The position numbers were made by a program, and so were the translations under genes. Shown here piece after piece: positions 22,480 through 34,940 of a stretch of DNA of 64,000 nt (the first letter of the stretch is position 1; every line of letters starts with the position of its first letter). Below the pieces are notes generated by a model. That model saw only the letters and a list, made by a program, of their open reading frames with translations, had not been told where the DNA came from and did no database searches. The DNA is from Augochlora pura (Eukaryota; Arthropoda; Insecta; Hymenoptera; Halictidae): the NCBI RefSeq assembly GCF_028453695.1, contig NC_135776.1, positions 6,456,663 to 6,520,662 on the forward strand, in the 5' to 3' direction.

Positions 22480-23440
22480 TTCAAATTCAAGCCGCCATAT
22501 CTCCGATAAAAAAAATCGCACGGCGCTCTACCTAAGCTTATTTCAAAGCTCGAACTTTCTTCTTTCGCCAGACTTAGTTCATTACTCCTTAAAAAATTAT
22601 TCAGACTCGCCTAAAGGATTGAAGCAGTAGATACGTTTATCTCTAAAAAGAATCGCGCTTCGCCGTTTCGAACTTTTCTGCTGACTACACAGAATTTTCC
22701 CGGGCCCCATAACCGACGCGTACTTCAAGTTTAAGGCGTCCTTTTTGCGAGGACCTCTTAAAAATTGTTCTACGATTTTTTCCTGCGAAGTTATGGCACT
22801 TTTCGTGGGAGTCAATTTTCAGAAACGATGATACAGGTTTTGGTGTTTTTTAAAGCGATAAATTATAGAATTATTTCTATTAATTAATTAATAATAGAAT
22901 ATATCGAGGTGAATATAAAAATGTAATTTAATATTAATCATTTGTAAAATATACGATAACTTTTTTCAAAATTTATTCAATATTAATATAGTAATAGAAC
23001 AATAACTAAGCGCATCGCTTGTCAATTACTACGACGAATATTTGGCGAATATTAAAGCGCGAGCCTAATTTCCAACAAATACGTTTGGAATTTTCGCAAT
23101 TGTTGTTTGCAGTGCCTTTAACCGATAAGGGGAAAATCAGTGTCTAGCGCGGCGCGGAATTTTATTTACGCTTCTAACGAGACGCTCGGAGCAAAGCGGA
23201 ACCGTCTGGCGTGTCACGCGGTCGGAAAACACGAGTCTTTGTTTAAGATAATTCCGGACGGTCCGCGTGGAATTAAGAGGCCAACGGGAGCTTCGCTATT
23301 ATCGCTTGTGTGCGCTGCAAATATTAACTACTTGCATTTAGATTGAGCGAATCTCATGTTACATTGACGCTTGTTACAATGTACGCACGCGTAACGGCGC
23401 CCCCGATGCGTTTCAATGTCGCTCGAATCGTTAATGGATT
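22480..23440. other. mixed unique sequence, no gene recognised
   Basis: Balanced composition at 22480-22820 and 23010-23440 around an AT-rich core. The minus-strand frame 22597-22815 is non-repetitive but unrecognised. Confidence 0.3.
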
Positions 23441-23579
23441 TAAATAATAATGTCTAGGGAACTGGTTTTGTCAGGTTATGTCAGGTTATGTTATTAACGA
23501 GGTTATTAGTAAATTTAGATAATTTGATGAACTGGTTGTAATACGTGAATTTAGATAATTTGACGAATTATGGATAAGA

Positions 23580-23960
23580 TTGTTATAATTTTACGACAGT
23601 TTTAATAATTAATATTTAGATTTAAAAGAATTGGAAAAATTGGGCTTAAAATAAAATTGTAATAGTTTGCTGTTACTTTCAATTTTAATTATTTTAATAG
23701 GTTTATAGGAAAGTGGTAATATTCAATTTTAAAAGAAGTAGATACAGTATATTCTTATATTATAATTATAATAGTTTCTTGCTTTTCTCAATTTTATTTT
23801 TTTGACAGTTTCATAAGTAAGTTCTTTAATTATTAAACTTCACTTTTAAAAGAACTAGGTAAAGTATACTTTTATAATAAAATTTTGATAGTTTACTATT
23901 TCCTCTAATTTCAATCCTTTTAACAGTTTTATAAGTCTTTTAATTATTCATCGTTGTTCA
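23580..23960. repeat. diverged ~118-bp tandem array, ~3 copies
   Basis: TAATAGTTTGCTGTTAC (about 23661), TAATAGTTTCTTGCTTTT (about 23778) and TGATAGTTTACTATTTCC (about 23896) head similar units ending in TTTAAAAGAA-TAGGTAAAGTATA. Confidence 0.65.
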
Positions 23961-23980
23961 GTCGTCGTTAATATTTTTAA

Positions 23981-24185
23981 CAAAAATCATCATGCCACGT
24001 TTTGAATTAATCTTCATCAAATTTGCTAAAATTAAAAAAATTGATCCATTACCTGTTACATAAGTCACAAAATACAATTTTATAATGTATAAAATGCTCG
24101 AGGTTATATAAAATAAAAACACTGTAAAAGTCTGAAGAAATATTTTTGATTTCCAGTTGAAATGGCTCCGATTGCAAAGGGTTAA
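23981..24185 (+). mobile_element. piggyBac-like MITE, copy 5 (left end degraded)
   Basis: The right end CGATTGCAAAGGGTTAA stops at TTAA 24182-24185. Interior matches copy 3 closely (ATGCCACGTTTTGAATTAAT against GTGCCACGCTTCGAAATAAT; ATGTATAAAATGCTCGAGGT). The left TIR is not recognisable. Confidence 0.75.
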
Positions 24186-24199
24186 GATAAACGTAGAAA

Positions 24200-24780
24200 A
24201 TCTTACGCATGCAACGCGCTGCTCATCAAATTCTTAACTCGCCCTAAAATGTTCACAAAGCTGTTCGAACACTATCGCGAGCCGCCATAGAAATCCGACT
24301 TCCATAAATACGGCAAACGGTCGTCGATGCACCGTTCGCCATTGCAATCCGCCAATTTCGCCAGTCAATGTGTGCGGGCATCGGGTGAACGTTCGCGCGG
24401 CCGCGATCCTCATCCGGGAACTTTAATCTGCCTCTTTTTCCCTTAAATCTGTCGGTTTATTCATCCGCAAGCACGCCGAATATACCGTCTGGGATTCCTC
24501 CGATCGATCGTAACTCCCGCGTGCATTTACCGATGGATGAACTTATAAAACTTTCCGTAGGGCCGGGCAGGAGGGGGGAGGGGAGCGGGGAGGCAGCGCT
24601 CGATCGTAAACTCAATCGTGATCGACAGACGAGTTTCGGACGGGTTTTACGGCGAGCGAAAATTGCCAGTTAGTTCGAAACGGCGATCGCGGGCCCGACG
24701 TTTCGCAAAATATCCGTCTCTAGGCTCTTTTGTCAGGCGGAGGAAACCAGGATTTTTTTTCGACGAGCCGCAACTTCGTG
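24200..24780. other. GC-rich unique block
   Basis: Contains a G-rich stretch (GGAGGGGGGAGGGGAGCGGG, about 24569). No gene recognised. Confidence 0.35.
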
Positions 24781-24939
24781 CAATTTTTATTTGTTAGCTG
24801 ACTAGAATTTAGTTAGGTGAAATTCGTGAAATTGGAATTAATTAAGGTTGGAAGTAGCTTTAAAGACGCGATAATAATTATTTAGAGCAAGTAATAATCT
24901 AGTCAGTAATAATCTAGTCAATAATAATCTAGATTTTAT

Positions 24940-25220
24940 GTATATATGTACTCACATGTTTTCATATTTATTAGATATATTTTTGTATATTTTATTTCGT
25001 ATATTTATATATGTTTTAATATATAAGATGTATTTTTTTATATTCTATTTTATATATTTATATATCTTTTAATATATGTTCATGTATTTTCATATATTTC
25101 TTTTAATATATATATATTTATGTATTTTTATATATTTCTCTTAATACATATTTACATTTCTACATCGCCTGCATATATTCTTCTATATATACATATATAT
25201 TTATCTTCGATTTATCAATT
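24940..25220. repeat. ATATTTTTATGTATTTTTA array
   Basis: TATAT/TTTTA low-complexity sequence with repeated TATATTTTTRTATATTTAT. Confidence 0.7.
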
Positions 25221-25378
25221 CATAATTAATTACAGTTATTATCACTAAAGTTCCATACTATAATTTTAAATTAAATAGTAAAATAACTCTTTAAACGTAT
25301 AATCCAATGTTGCAAATTAAAAATAATTTATCTCACTTTAGAGTCACCTCTAACGAATAGAAAATTTCATCCAAATTA

Positions 25379-25690
25379 ACTCTGACGACCTAATCAAAAA
25401 TTTCCAAAAAACATATAAATGAACTCTGACGACCTAATCAAAAATTTAAAAAAAAAACATATAAATGAACTGTGAAATCCTAATCAAAAATTTCCAAAAA
25501 ACATATGAATTAACTGTAATATCCTAAATAGAAATTTCCAAAAAACATATGAATTAACTGTAATATCCTAAATAGAAATTTTCAAAAAACATATAAATTA
25601 ACTGTGATATCCTAAAGAGAAATTTCCAAAGAAAGATATAAATTAACTCTGTCATCCTAATCAGAAATGACCAAAAAACCATCCTGAATC
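25379..25690. repeat. 44-bp tandem repeat x7
   Basis: Unit AACTGTRATATCCTAAATAG + AAATTTCCAAAAAACATATAAATT at 44-46-bp spacing (anchor positions about 25381, 25425, 25471, 25515, 25559). Confidence 0.9.
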
Positions 25691-25699
25691 GACCAATGA

Positions 25700-26330
25700 A
25701 ATTAGATCGATTAAATTGCCACGATCCAATACAAGCGGCTATGAAAATCACAGCTGTTCCGCCGTCGGTGGTACGGCTCGTAAAAAATAGATTGGCATTC
25801 GTCGGTAAGGTGCGCGAGATCTAGATAATTGAAATAGCTGGCGCTTCGTCACGTCGCGCCGGTACGTCGCGACGAAATTAGTCGACGAGGGGGGAGGGAA
25901 GGAGGAGAAGATCTTTTATCGATTCGGTGTTGAGCGCCGTGGAGAAGAGACTATTAAATCGGCGCAAAGACGAGATCGACCTGGAAAATTGATGAGATGC
26001 TGTCTACGGCGTCTCAATGTCAAGCGTCAATCAGCCAACTGATTGCAACCCGGTTCTGGAACGTCCCGAGAAGAGATCCACACGGGCGCGTCTCTCTCTC
26101 TCTCTCTCTCCTACGGAACTGATCGAATTCATTAAACCGGCTGCGAAATGTAAACTCGACTTTCGTCGTCTCTCGTCTTATTGGTGGGCGGCCTTTTGAT
26201 TCCGTGATCTGAAACGACGAGTACGAATTTCATTTCGAGTCGCGCGATCGCGAGCGGATATTCCAGGTCATTGTGCATTTGCGAAAATGCGAAATAATTT
26301 CGTGTAAAAGGGGGAACATTGAAGCGTTTG
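25700..26330. other. GC-rich block with short (CT)n
   Basis: (CT)n at 26091-26110. The + frame 26017-26199 crosses it and is not credible as a gene. Confidence 0.35.
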
Positions 26331-26846
26331 AGTAAGCGAGTATTGTTTGCAGATTTTATTTCGTTTTAAGACTTAAATGAGAATTATTTAGAATATGAAT
26401 TATTTAGAAATAATATTGATATTATTAATTGCTAATATTAATAACTATATTAATAATTAATTCAGGTTATTCGTAAGAAAGAAGTGTTCAAATCGTGAGG
26501 AAATATTGTTCAGTAATTACAATCGGATTCGAAAATAATTAACTAAAAATAAGACGTACGAATTTTAGAACAAAACATAATTTGCTGGTATTGCTTTCTA
26601 TATTTTATTTCGAATGATTTATTATAGTGATGTTAATGGCACGATGAAATTTATTAAAAGAGTTTTATATTACAATTTTATAAATAATTTTAACAATTTT
26701 TCTTCTTTCCGAAATAATTTTGATAAATTGAAATTAATACATCAACATTCTTTAACAATACATCAATATTCTTACCTAGAATAAATTATACTTAATACTA
26801 TCAATTCCTCTTAGCTATTACTTTCTTCCTTTTACAATAAATTCCA

Positions 26847-26905
26847 TTAACCCTTTGTATTAAAATCACGCATACAAAGCTGCACTTCAAACGCAAATAA
26901 ATTTG
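26847..26905 (+). mobile_element. possible MITE left-end fragment
   Basis: TTAACCCTTTGTATTAAAATC matches only the first 11 bases of the family end, and no right end follows. It may be chance. Confidence 0.2.
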
Positions 26906-26959
26906 ACAATAATAATATCACTCTAAAACGTGACAGGATAATATTCAACGATGCTTTCA

Positions 26960-27894
26960 CATATTCAGCGATGCATTTCTATTCGCTGGTCGACTCTGCG
27001 CACGTTTAATTATAACCAGTCGGTAGCGTCATAAACAAATGACTGAAAATCGTCGTCGAACGATGGAGAATCCGAGGTATCCAAAAATGTCGCAGACGAG
27101 GACGAGGAAGATCGGTGGTTCGTTGAATCGCCTAACGCCAAAGCGACGCACTTACGACGACATTATTCTCAGTCACGGTTCCTTGCAGACGTTCCCAATA
27201 AAAGAAACAGTTATCGTCCCGCGGATCCGGAATTAATTAGAATTCCAGACGCGGCGCGCGTGTTCGTTTCGCAAGCGGGCCACGAGAGAGAAAAGAGATA
27301 AAAACGAGAGAAGAGAGAGAGCATAACGAACAGAGAGAACCAGAGAGAGAGAGAGAGAGAGAGAGAAAGGGAGAGTCATAAAGAGACATAGAGAGTGACG
27401 TAGAGAACAAGACAGAGAAAGATATAGAGAGTAAGAGAGACATAGCGGGAGAGGAGAGAGTAAGAGAGACATAGAGAGATGAGAAAGAGAGAGAGAGGGA
27501 GGTGCGCCCTGTCGCACAACATAACTCGTCGAATGCTATTTTCGTCGATCCCGACGAGATTCTATCCGCGCGCGGAAAGGGAACGGATGACTCATTATTA
27601 CCGCAGAGGTCACGGGAAGACAGTATAGAGGAATTATGTTCTCCGGGAACCGTGGAGGACGGTCGTCGTCTTTTTGAATAACCACCGACCTACGTCGGGA
27701 GGTGTCCGCAGCTCGTGAACAACGTTCTTTACTCGACGTTCCTACCTTTACCAAAAAGTCGACGACTTCCCATGATTCACCGATATTTAGCTAATTTTAT
27801 TCCGATGACGAATAGAACATGAAAGAAATTCAATTTTATTCGACGCTTTCGAATATTTTAAATAGAAAAGGATCCAGCGACATAAGATTTTATT
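26960..27894. other. GC-rich block with long (GA)-rich tract
   Basis: 27283-27503 is GAGA/CATAGAGAG-rich, producing spurious Ser/Leu frames on the minus strand. The flanks are CpG-rich; a + frame at 27039-27236 is non-repetitive but unrecognised. Confidence 0.4.
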
Positions 27895-28450
27895 CGAAGA
27901 TTTCATTCGAATTTCTTTGAATTTCTTTGAATTTTAAATTTGGCGAATAGTTGTTCGATTTTTCGAATTATTTGAATTATTCGTATTATTCGAATTATTC
28001 GTAGTATCAGAATTATATGAATTATTCGTATTATCTGAATTATTTGAATTATTCGTACTATCTGAATTACTTTAATTATTCGTATTCTCCGAATTATTCG
28101 TTTTATATGAATTATTCGTATTATCTGAATTATTGGTATTGTTTGAATTATTCGTATGAACTGAATTATTTGAATGATTCATATTCTCCAAATTATTAGT
28201 TTTATACGAATTATTCGTATCATTCACACTATTCGTATTATCCGAATTATTCGTATTACTCGTATTAGTCGAACTATTCGTATTACTCGAATTATTCGTA
28301 ATATTCATATTATTCAAATTATTCTTATTATCCAAATTATTCAAATTATTCTTATTATTCAAATTATTCTTATTATTCAAATTATTCTTATTATCCAAAT
28401 TAGTCACATTATTCTTATTATCTAAATTATTTAAATTATTCGTATTATTC
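27895..28450. repeat. 9-bp/18-bp array AATTATTCGTATTATCCG
   Basis: About 55 degenerate 9-mers of the type ATTATTCGT/ATTATCCGA. The 157-residue Asn-rich frame on the minus strand (28072-28545) is its translation, because 9 is a multiple of 3. Confidence 0.9.
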
Positions 28451-28459
28451 GAATGATCA

Positions 28460-29270
28460 ACAGCGGAGCTGATTCGCGATTGATTTACAGCACTCGTCGC
28501 TCCGTAATCCGCGCGACGCTTTCGACTTCGAAGTTTGTAAATCACGTGTGACTAAAGACCGTAAACGCTGTCCGCATAATTAATCTAAATAAACCCGATC
28601 GGGAGGAATGTCGATTTATTACGGGCGCGCTGGTATCCCGTACTACGCGTGTGTGCGGTTGTAATACACGAATAGTCGAGCGTAATGCACGAAATCAGAT
28701 TATTTTTGCATCGGCGATCCGCGATTTATCGCCGGCGGGTCTCCGCGCACGCATTTGCAATTTTTCGGTCGGCTTTCCGCGCTGTTACGTTGCATCGGTT
28801 GCATAATTATGAGATATATATGTGTATATAGTAGTGAGACGCGTCAGCGACTAGTTAATATCGCAGATAGCGCTGTAATATGGTTGACATTCTTCGCAAA
28901 TCATTATATTACTGTCAAAGCCGCGACGGCTAAGAGCTAATCGATAAAACCGCGATTGCTAGTGCGAAGTCGTGTGCGTAACAACGTAAACGACAACCGC
29001 TGTAATTAAAACGGAATTTATTTCTTCTTACGGCTGATTTCGCCTCATGGGAGGTACCATAAACTTGTTCCCAAGCTTCAATAAAGTTTCTTATCTTGCC
29101 GCGTTTTGCACGTACTAGCCCGCTAAAGTTAAAATCGTTCTTCTGTATCCCACTTCGCGGCGCGGGATGCTTTTCCTTTATGTTCCCTTTAATAACTGCG
29201 CGACGTTTCTTTAATAACAAGATAAAATTACTGTTCGGCGAGCCTTGCTGTTCGAAAATGGGAGAGGAAT
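28460..29270. other. GC-rich unique block
   Basis: CpG-rich unique sequence with overlapping frames on both strands (28755-28940 and 28930-29220). None recognised. Confidence 0.3.
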
Positions 29271-29279
29271 GGTGATTAT

Positions 29280-30240
29280 GTCGATGGGACGAACAGTTTA
29301 CGAGATAATCGGCTGTAAGTGCGATGATCTTGTTGCTTATGTGGAGGTTCGGATGTATGAGGATGTTTAAATGTTTGTATTTTGTTAACAGATTCGAGGT
29401 GGGGGAAACGATGACTTAAACTCACTCTAATTTTGTGTGAACTATATTATGGTGTAGTTTGAAGAAGATTTAGTGACGATGATTTGTAAAAATCACGCAT
29501 TTGTTGGAAACAGATTTAATACGGATTTTCGGAAAATGGGAAGAAATAGCGATGTTCGTGGCTCTATAGTTTGTAAACAAATTGAGGAACAACGAAACGA
29601 TGAATTAAACTACCCCTAAAATCATGTGCATTATATGATACGTGATGTCATTATTGCGAAAATTAATTAATATAGCGTGGAGCAGCATTTATTTGATCAA
29701 TTTGTAAGAGCATCGTCTTTCGTAAAAATCGCCGAAAGTGCACATTTCGGAGCTCTGTATTTTATAAACAAATTAAAAATCAGAAAAGTGATGACTTAAA
29801 CCCTCCCTAATTTGGTGTACACTTTACGATGGCATACTTGATTGTCTCAGAAATTCATTAGTTTAACCCGAAACTGCCCTAAATAAAAATCCATAAACAC
29901 AGTATTTTAGAAAAATAGAAAAAAATCGCGCGCTTCTAAGCTTCGTATCTCATAAACAAATTAAAAACATGGAAAACGATGACTTAAACCCTCCCTAATT
30001 TAGTGTATACTATACGATAAGCCACTTTATTGTCACAGAGATCTATTAATTTATCGAAAAATTACCTTAATAAAATTCCGTGATCGCAACATTTGACAAA
30101 AATTAGTGAGAACTTCGAAGCTTCGTAAATCGTAAACAAATTGGGAACGCGGAAAGCGACGACTTAAACCTTCCCCTAATATCGCGCGTGCTACATGATA
30201 CATCGCTCTGTTATCGCGTAAGTTAATTAATTAGCCGCGG
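29280..30240. repeat. diverged tandem array, ~187-bp unit, 5 copies
   Basis: The anchor GATGACTTAAACCCTCCCTA (variants) occurs at about 29410, 29600, 29787, 29969 and 30159. Each unit also has GTATNNTRTAAACAAATTRA upstream and a TATANGATR segment downstream. The first units are G/T-rich on the + strand, the last A/C-rich. Confidence 0.8.
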
Positions 30241-30249
30241 ACGCGACCC

Positions 30250-31150
30250 TTATGTAAGAGGAGAGTACGACGTACGAACTTTGTATTGTGCGAACTAATT
30301 TAGTCGGGGCTCTCGGCGCGGCGCACGCGGCACGAGCGCCGCGCGACCAGCGGGAAAGAATAACATTCGCAAACACGTTGAGCGTAAACGAAAGAATAAT
30401 ATGATTAGCATGCTATCACGTACACAATGTACACAAGGTAATTCACGGAACGGGGATGGGTGATAAATCTTACGGCGCGCGGACAGGAAAAATGATGGTA
30501 GAAAGCGTTTTCGCCGCGCTTCGACCCGCGCGCGCGCGCCTTTCCGCGTACCACCGCGCGCGCGCGTGTGTGCCCATTCTTTCATTCTTTTTTTTCCCTT
30601 CTTCTTCTTCTTCTTCCTCCACGTCTCTTAAACGCGTCCACGTGTTTTCGCCGATGCTAATAAATCTTCCCATTATTTTCCGCGCGAAAAGCGTTTAGCT
30701 AATGGGAATCTAAACTGTTGTATTGAAATGCAACCGGTTCCAGCTCCATAAATCAAACCGGCGCGTATAGTAAATATCGCTGAAAAGTAGACAGCGGATT
30801 TTATGCACTTATTAACTGCACGAGGCCGAGCAAACTGTCCAGGAAATAAAGCCCGCCGCGACAACGTTGCGCCGGACTTTTTTTTTCTTCTTCTTTTTTC
30901 TCTTGCTGGGAAACCACTGAAAACTTTACTGCTAATAAATTTATTATTATATTTGCCGTGTAGTTTGCCGGACGCGAATTCTACGGTCGAATTGCCGCGG
31001 TACGTGCGCCGCGCGATCTTGCCAAGCGAATTGCGGTGTTCTGGGATTGATAAATGCGCCGATGCGGCTGGGATAAATATTTTCCTGCAGTTCAGGGGTG
31101 TATCTAGCGAACCCGAGAACGGTACAGCGTGGTATCGTTGATAGTTTATC
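30250..31150. other. GC-rich block with (CG)n and (TTC)n
   Basis: CGCGCGCGCGCC at about 30528 and CGCGCGCGCGTGTGTG at about 30556, followed by TTCTTCTTC at 30599-30617. The 181-residue minus-strand frame at 30673-31218 is not a repeat translation but shows no domain I recognise. Confidence 0.35.
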
Positions 31151-31469
31151 GGAGAAAAATTCGCAAAGATTACCTTTATACTTGTCACCCGAAGATCTGG
31201 TATAAAATAAAACGACATTTACTCGGTAAACAATTTTGTATATGCTAGTGAGTAAATTAACAAAAGGAGTTAAAAAATTATTTTCCTATTGTTCAAACAC
31301 GTATCTATAGATCTGAAGAGGTTTCATCCCGATATTGTTAATAATTCTCCCAAAAAAAAATTCGTAAAGATCACCTATTGAACGAAAATCGCTTAAAAAG
31401 CAAGATTACAGTTTCAGAAATCTTCCACCAATAAATAAATGAACAAACTAACCAAAAATTACGTACAAT

Positions 31470-31790
31470 CGCTCGGTAATCGTAACCATTAATCGCGAAT
31501 ACGACGCCGCGGTGCTCGTCATTTTTAATCGCACGATTTAAACATTATCCGTAATCCTTAATCGCGAACACGATCTCGGTTACACATAATTATTAATTAC
31601 GAACACGATTTTCGCGTTAGATATAATCGTTGATCGTTATTAATGGTGTCACGTTGTTTATATCCATTAATCATGAACACGATCCCGCGCTAGTTATAAT
31701 CGTTAATCACGCGCGCGAATCGCGCGCCGGCGTTCGTAATCGTTAATCACGTACACGATTTCGCGTTAACTTGTTCAATCGTTTAATCGG
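31470..31790. promoter_or_regulatory. cluster of TTAATCRYGNACACGAT motifs
   Basis: About six degenerate copies of TTAATCGCGAACACGAT followed by CGCGTTA occur in 320 bp (near 31490, 31559, 31595, 31668, 31704 and 31743), spaced about 35-75 bp. The TAATC core is a homeodomain-type site. This could be a homotypic binding cluster or simply a degenerate tandem repeat. Confidence 0.35.
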
Positions 31791-32030
31791 ATTATATTTT
31801 CAACGAACCAACCACGGCCGAATCGCGTCGCACGCGTTCGTCCAATTAACCGGCGTCCACGAAGTTCGCGACGGCGGAGAGCGTCGTGGCCGATCCGCGA
31901 TTAAAAATCGACGAGAAATCGGCGCCGTTCGGGTGAACACGATCGTGAACAAGGCCGGACGATGTTCGGATCGTCTGCGGATGACATCGTCCGGCGAAGA
32001 GAAAGATGGAGAGGAAGGGTGAGAAAGAGA

Positions 32031-32065
<35 letters not shown>

Positions 32066-32470
32066 CGTGTTCCGGGAGCATAATTGAGCGACCGGTCCGG
32101 TACATAAAGTAACGCGGCGCGACGCCGTAAACGTACGGGGGCTGCCCCTTTGGAACTGCTTTTAATTGCCGGCGATTATAAATGCTTTTTGCGGACCGAT
32201 CGGTATCGGTTCCGGCTACCGGCCGCCGTCTCTCTCTCTACGGTAGGCGAGGTGTGAACTCAAGATAATATGGTAATGCCTCTGGCCACGATATCTCCGC
32301 GCCGATAAGCGGACGGAGGGAAAAAGAGAAGGAACGGCCCTTGCTATGGAATCACAGCTGCGTTATATTTACACGGTGCCCGCGTGATATATTGTTTTAA
32401 ATTATGGATTCCTCGGTGTTCGAGTCGGACTTGGCGGTAGTTGTAAAATATTTTGCGTTGACGGGGCGTA
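31791..32470. other. GC-rich block with (GA)n
   Basis: (GA)n at 32018-32065 flanked by CpG-rich unique sequence; no gene recognised. Confidence 0.4.
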
Positions 32471-32599
32471 GTAGGGAATAAATGCTTCATTTTAATCGGT
32501 TAATGTGTCAAGTGTAATGGTTTGGTTTGGTAATGGATTTTATTTATTTTGAATAATGTGGAATCGAATATTTCTTAGTTAGATTTATATATAATATAT

Positions 32600-33310
32600 G
32601 ATTTTTAAAGGTACATTCTTTCGAGCGAGTAGAATGTTGTAATTGTAATAGTATGTTCTTTCGATTTAATAAAATATTTAATTTTGAATAGGACGCTGTT
32701 TCAAGACGAATAAAATATTTAATTTTTGAAAGGACACTGTTTCACGTCAACTGAAATATTTAATTTTTAATAGGACGCTACTTCAAGTTAAATGAGATAT
32801 TTGATTTTTAAAAGAACGTTCTGTCGACCAAATAAAATATTTTACTAGCAAACGTACATTCTCTCGACTAAATAAAATATTTCATTCCTAATAGGACACT
32901 ATTTCAAATCGAATGAAATATTTAATTACTGAAAGTGTACTGTTTCAAGTCAAATAAAATATTCAATTTTTGAAAGAACATTCTCTGGACCAAATAAAAT
33001 ATTTTAATAATAACAGTACAATCTCTCGAGCAAATAAAACACTATACTAGTAAAAGTGCATCGCTTCGACCAAATAAAATATATAATTTCTAAAACCACA
33101 TGCTTTCGACCAAATAAAATATATAATTTCTAAAAGTGCATCCCTTCGACCAAATAAAATATATAATTTCTAAAACTACAACCTTTCGACCAAATAAAGT
33201 ATTTAATATTCAAAAGTCAATCCTTTCGGCCAAACAAAACAATTAATCCTTAAAATCGCATCCCCTCGACGAAACAAAGCATTTGATTTTTAAAAGCGCA
33301 TCCCTATTTA
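32600..33310. repeat. 40-bp tandem repeat, ~17 copies
   Basis: Unit TTCGACCAAATAAAATATAT + AATTTCTAAAAGTGCATCCC. The anchor CGAC falls at exact 40-bp steps (32825, 32865; then about 33068, 33108, 33148, 33188). Left copies are T/G-rich and right copies A/C-rich. Confidence 0.9.
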
Positions 33311-33339
33311 CAATCTGCCATTCGATACGCTATTTTAAA

Positions 33340-34200
33340 AGGCGAGAGAGAGCGCACGTGATATTACACGCGCACGGCCGGGTATCTCTTTTCTCTAAGC
33401 GGTTACAGGGGAGAGCCGGGGTCCTCGCTCGTGTATCGCGCTCTCGCAGAGATATATAACGCGTTAATTAAATTCTTATCGGCTCGATTATCGCGTTTAA
33501 TCCGTCTGACCGCACCGCTCGCTGCTGGTTTGCTTTGTGACGACGCGAGTTGCACAACCGGGATTCTACCGGCGGTAATGAGTTTGATTACGTTGCTGGC
33601 GAGTCTCTCTCTCTCTCTCTCTCACTCTCTCTCGCTCTCTCTCGAGTCAATGCTGATCTTTATGAGCTCAGGAATCCGGCGAGGAACAGCATTTAAATAA
33701 TAACTGTCCTTTTCGTCCAGCCGATGGACAATCTTTTCGTAAGAAATTGCGAAATAGAATTTCAAGTTCTCGTGGCACACCTAATTGGCGTGTTTCGTTC
33801 AGTTTCTCGGCGACTGGACGTGTTCCCTGGTGCAGGATAATTAGGCGAAGATTCCGCGTCTTATTCTGAAACGTTTTCGAGCGGGTTCTCCGTTCCACGA
33901 GTTCGTTAAAACCAGGTTCCGAACATAATGAGAGACAAGCTTTCGAAGAACGCGTTGTAGAAAATCGTTGAATAGGCGGCTGCTTTTGGTTGGAAATTAG
34001 CGGTCGATTCGCTGGATTTAATGTTGCGTTTCGTATCGGAAAATGGACTGTTCAATTAAGTGGTATATTAAATGTTTTTAATGGATATTATTAAGTATTG
34101 TTGAATAGATGGAAGATTTTGATTTGAAATTAGCGATTTTGCATTTTTCGTATAAGGAAATGGACTTTTCTATTTTTTGATATTTATTGAAAGTTAACTT
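33340..34200. other. unique block with (CT)n
   Basis: (CT)n at 33604-33643. Overlapping frames at 33431-33700 (+) and 33668-33898 (-) are unrecognised. Confidence 0.35.
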
Positions 34201-34300
34201 NNNNNNNNNNNNNNNNNNNNNNNNNNNNNNNNNNNNNNNNNNNNNNNNNNNNNNNNNNNNNNNNNNNNNNNNNNNNNNNNNNNNNNNNNNNNNNNNNNNN
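34201..34300. other. assembly gap, 100 N
   Basis: One hundred N followed by a poly-A start. Frames across it are artefacts. Confidence 0.99.
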
Positions 34301-34388
34301 AAAAAAACCCAATTTTGGCCAAGCGGATCCAGGAGAACGGTGCGCCGCCGGCTCGCCGAGTATTTCCATTGTTTTCCTAGGGAAACAC

Positions 34389-34445
34389 CGACGCCGACGA
34401 CGTCGTTTAAACGGCGTGTTCAGGCTTGAACGGACGTCGGCGTCG
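34389..34445. other. GC-rich inverted repeat (11-bp perfect stem)
   Basis: CGACGCCGACG (34389-34399) and CGTCGGCGTCG (34435-34445) are perfect complements around a 35-nt loop. A hairpin or bipartite protein site is possible. It is not followed by a T run. Confidence 0.5.
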
Positions 34446-34637
34446 TCGCGCCGTTCAATGGATACTTTAAATGCGAATTTGCTGGTGCATTAACTCCGGG
34501 TAAAAGTGCACCGCTAACACGGCATTAATGCTCGCGGCGCATGCACAGGGTGCAAAGCCCAGGAGCCGTGAATCACGGCCGTGTGCTGTTCCCCGGCTGC
34601 GCATCTGCATGCATCGGGCTGCGTGCGGAACAGGGAT

Positions 34638-34658
34638 CGCGCGCGCGCGCGCGCGCGA
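34638..34658. repeat. (CG)10 run
   Basis: Uninterrupted CG dinucleotides, a sequence prone to Z-DNA. Confidence 0.95.
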
Positions 34659-34688
34659 ATATCGTTCGCCACGGCGAAGGAAAATTAT

Positions 34689-34940
34689 TACAGTCAGTCC
34701 CATAAGTATTCGCACCCTTATTTCTTGTAAGAGAAATCTGTTGAAATCAGGGGATGCAATTTTGCAATAAACCTTTTTGTAAATAAATGTTAATAATATT
34801 TTTCATGAAAATCAATTCGCCTTTTACTATCGAATAAAACATCTCCAATTCTGCTAAATGCAAATAAAACAGCATTGTCGTAATCAGATTGCAACGCAAG
34901 ATAAAGTTTCGGTAAAATTCGATAAAATTCGGCTGAAATT
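34689..34940 (+). mobile_element. solo Tc1-type terminal sequence
   Basis: TA at 34689-34690 is followed by CAGTCAGTCCCATAAGTATT and CGCACCC, the kind of terminal repeat seen in Tc1-like transposons. No matching inverted right end or transposase frame is present, so this is a truncated relic. The right limit is uncertain. Confidence 0.55.

Noticed and set aside
24041..24062. Minus-strand CAG/GTAATG junction
   Set aside because: Lies inside MITE copy 5 and is not kept in the other copies.
26770..26785. Minus-strand TAG/GTAAGAAT junction
   Set aside because: AT-rich context without pyrimidine tract or branch site; chance level.
28072..28545. Asn-rich 157-residue frame, prion-like in composition
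   Set aside because: Encoded by a 9-bp AT repeat with no flanking gene signals.
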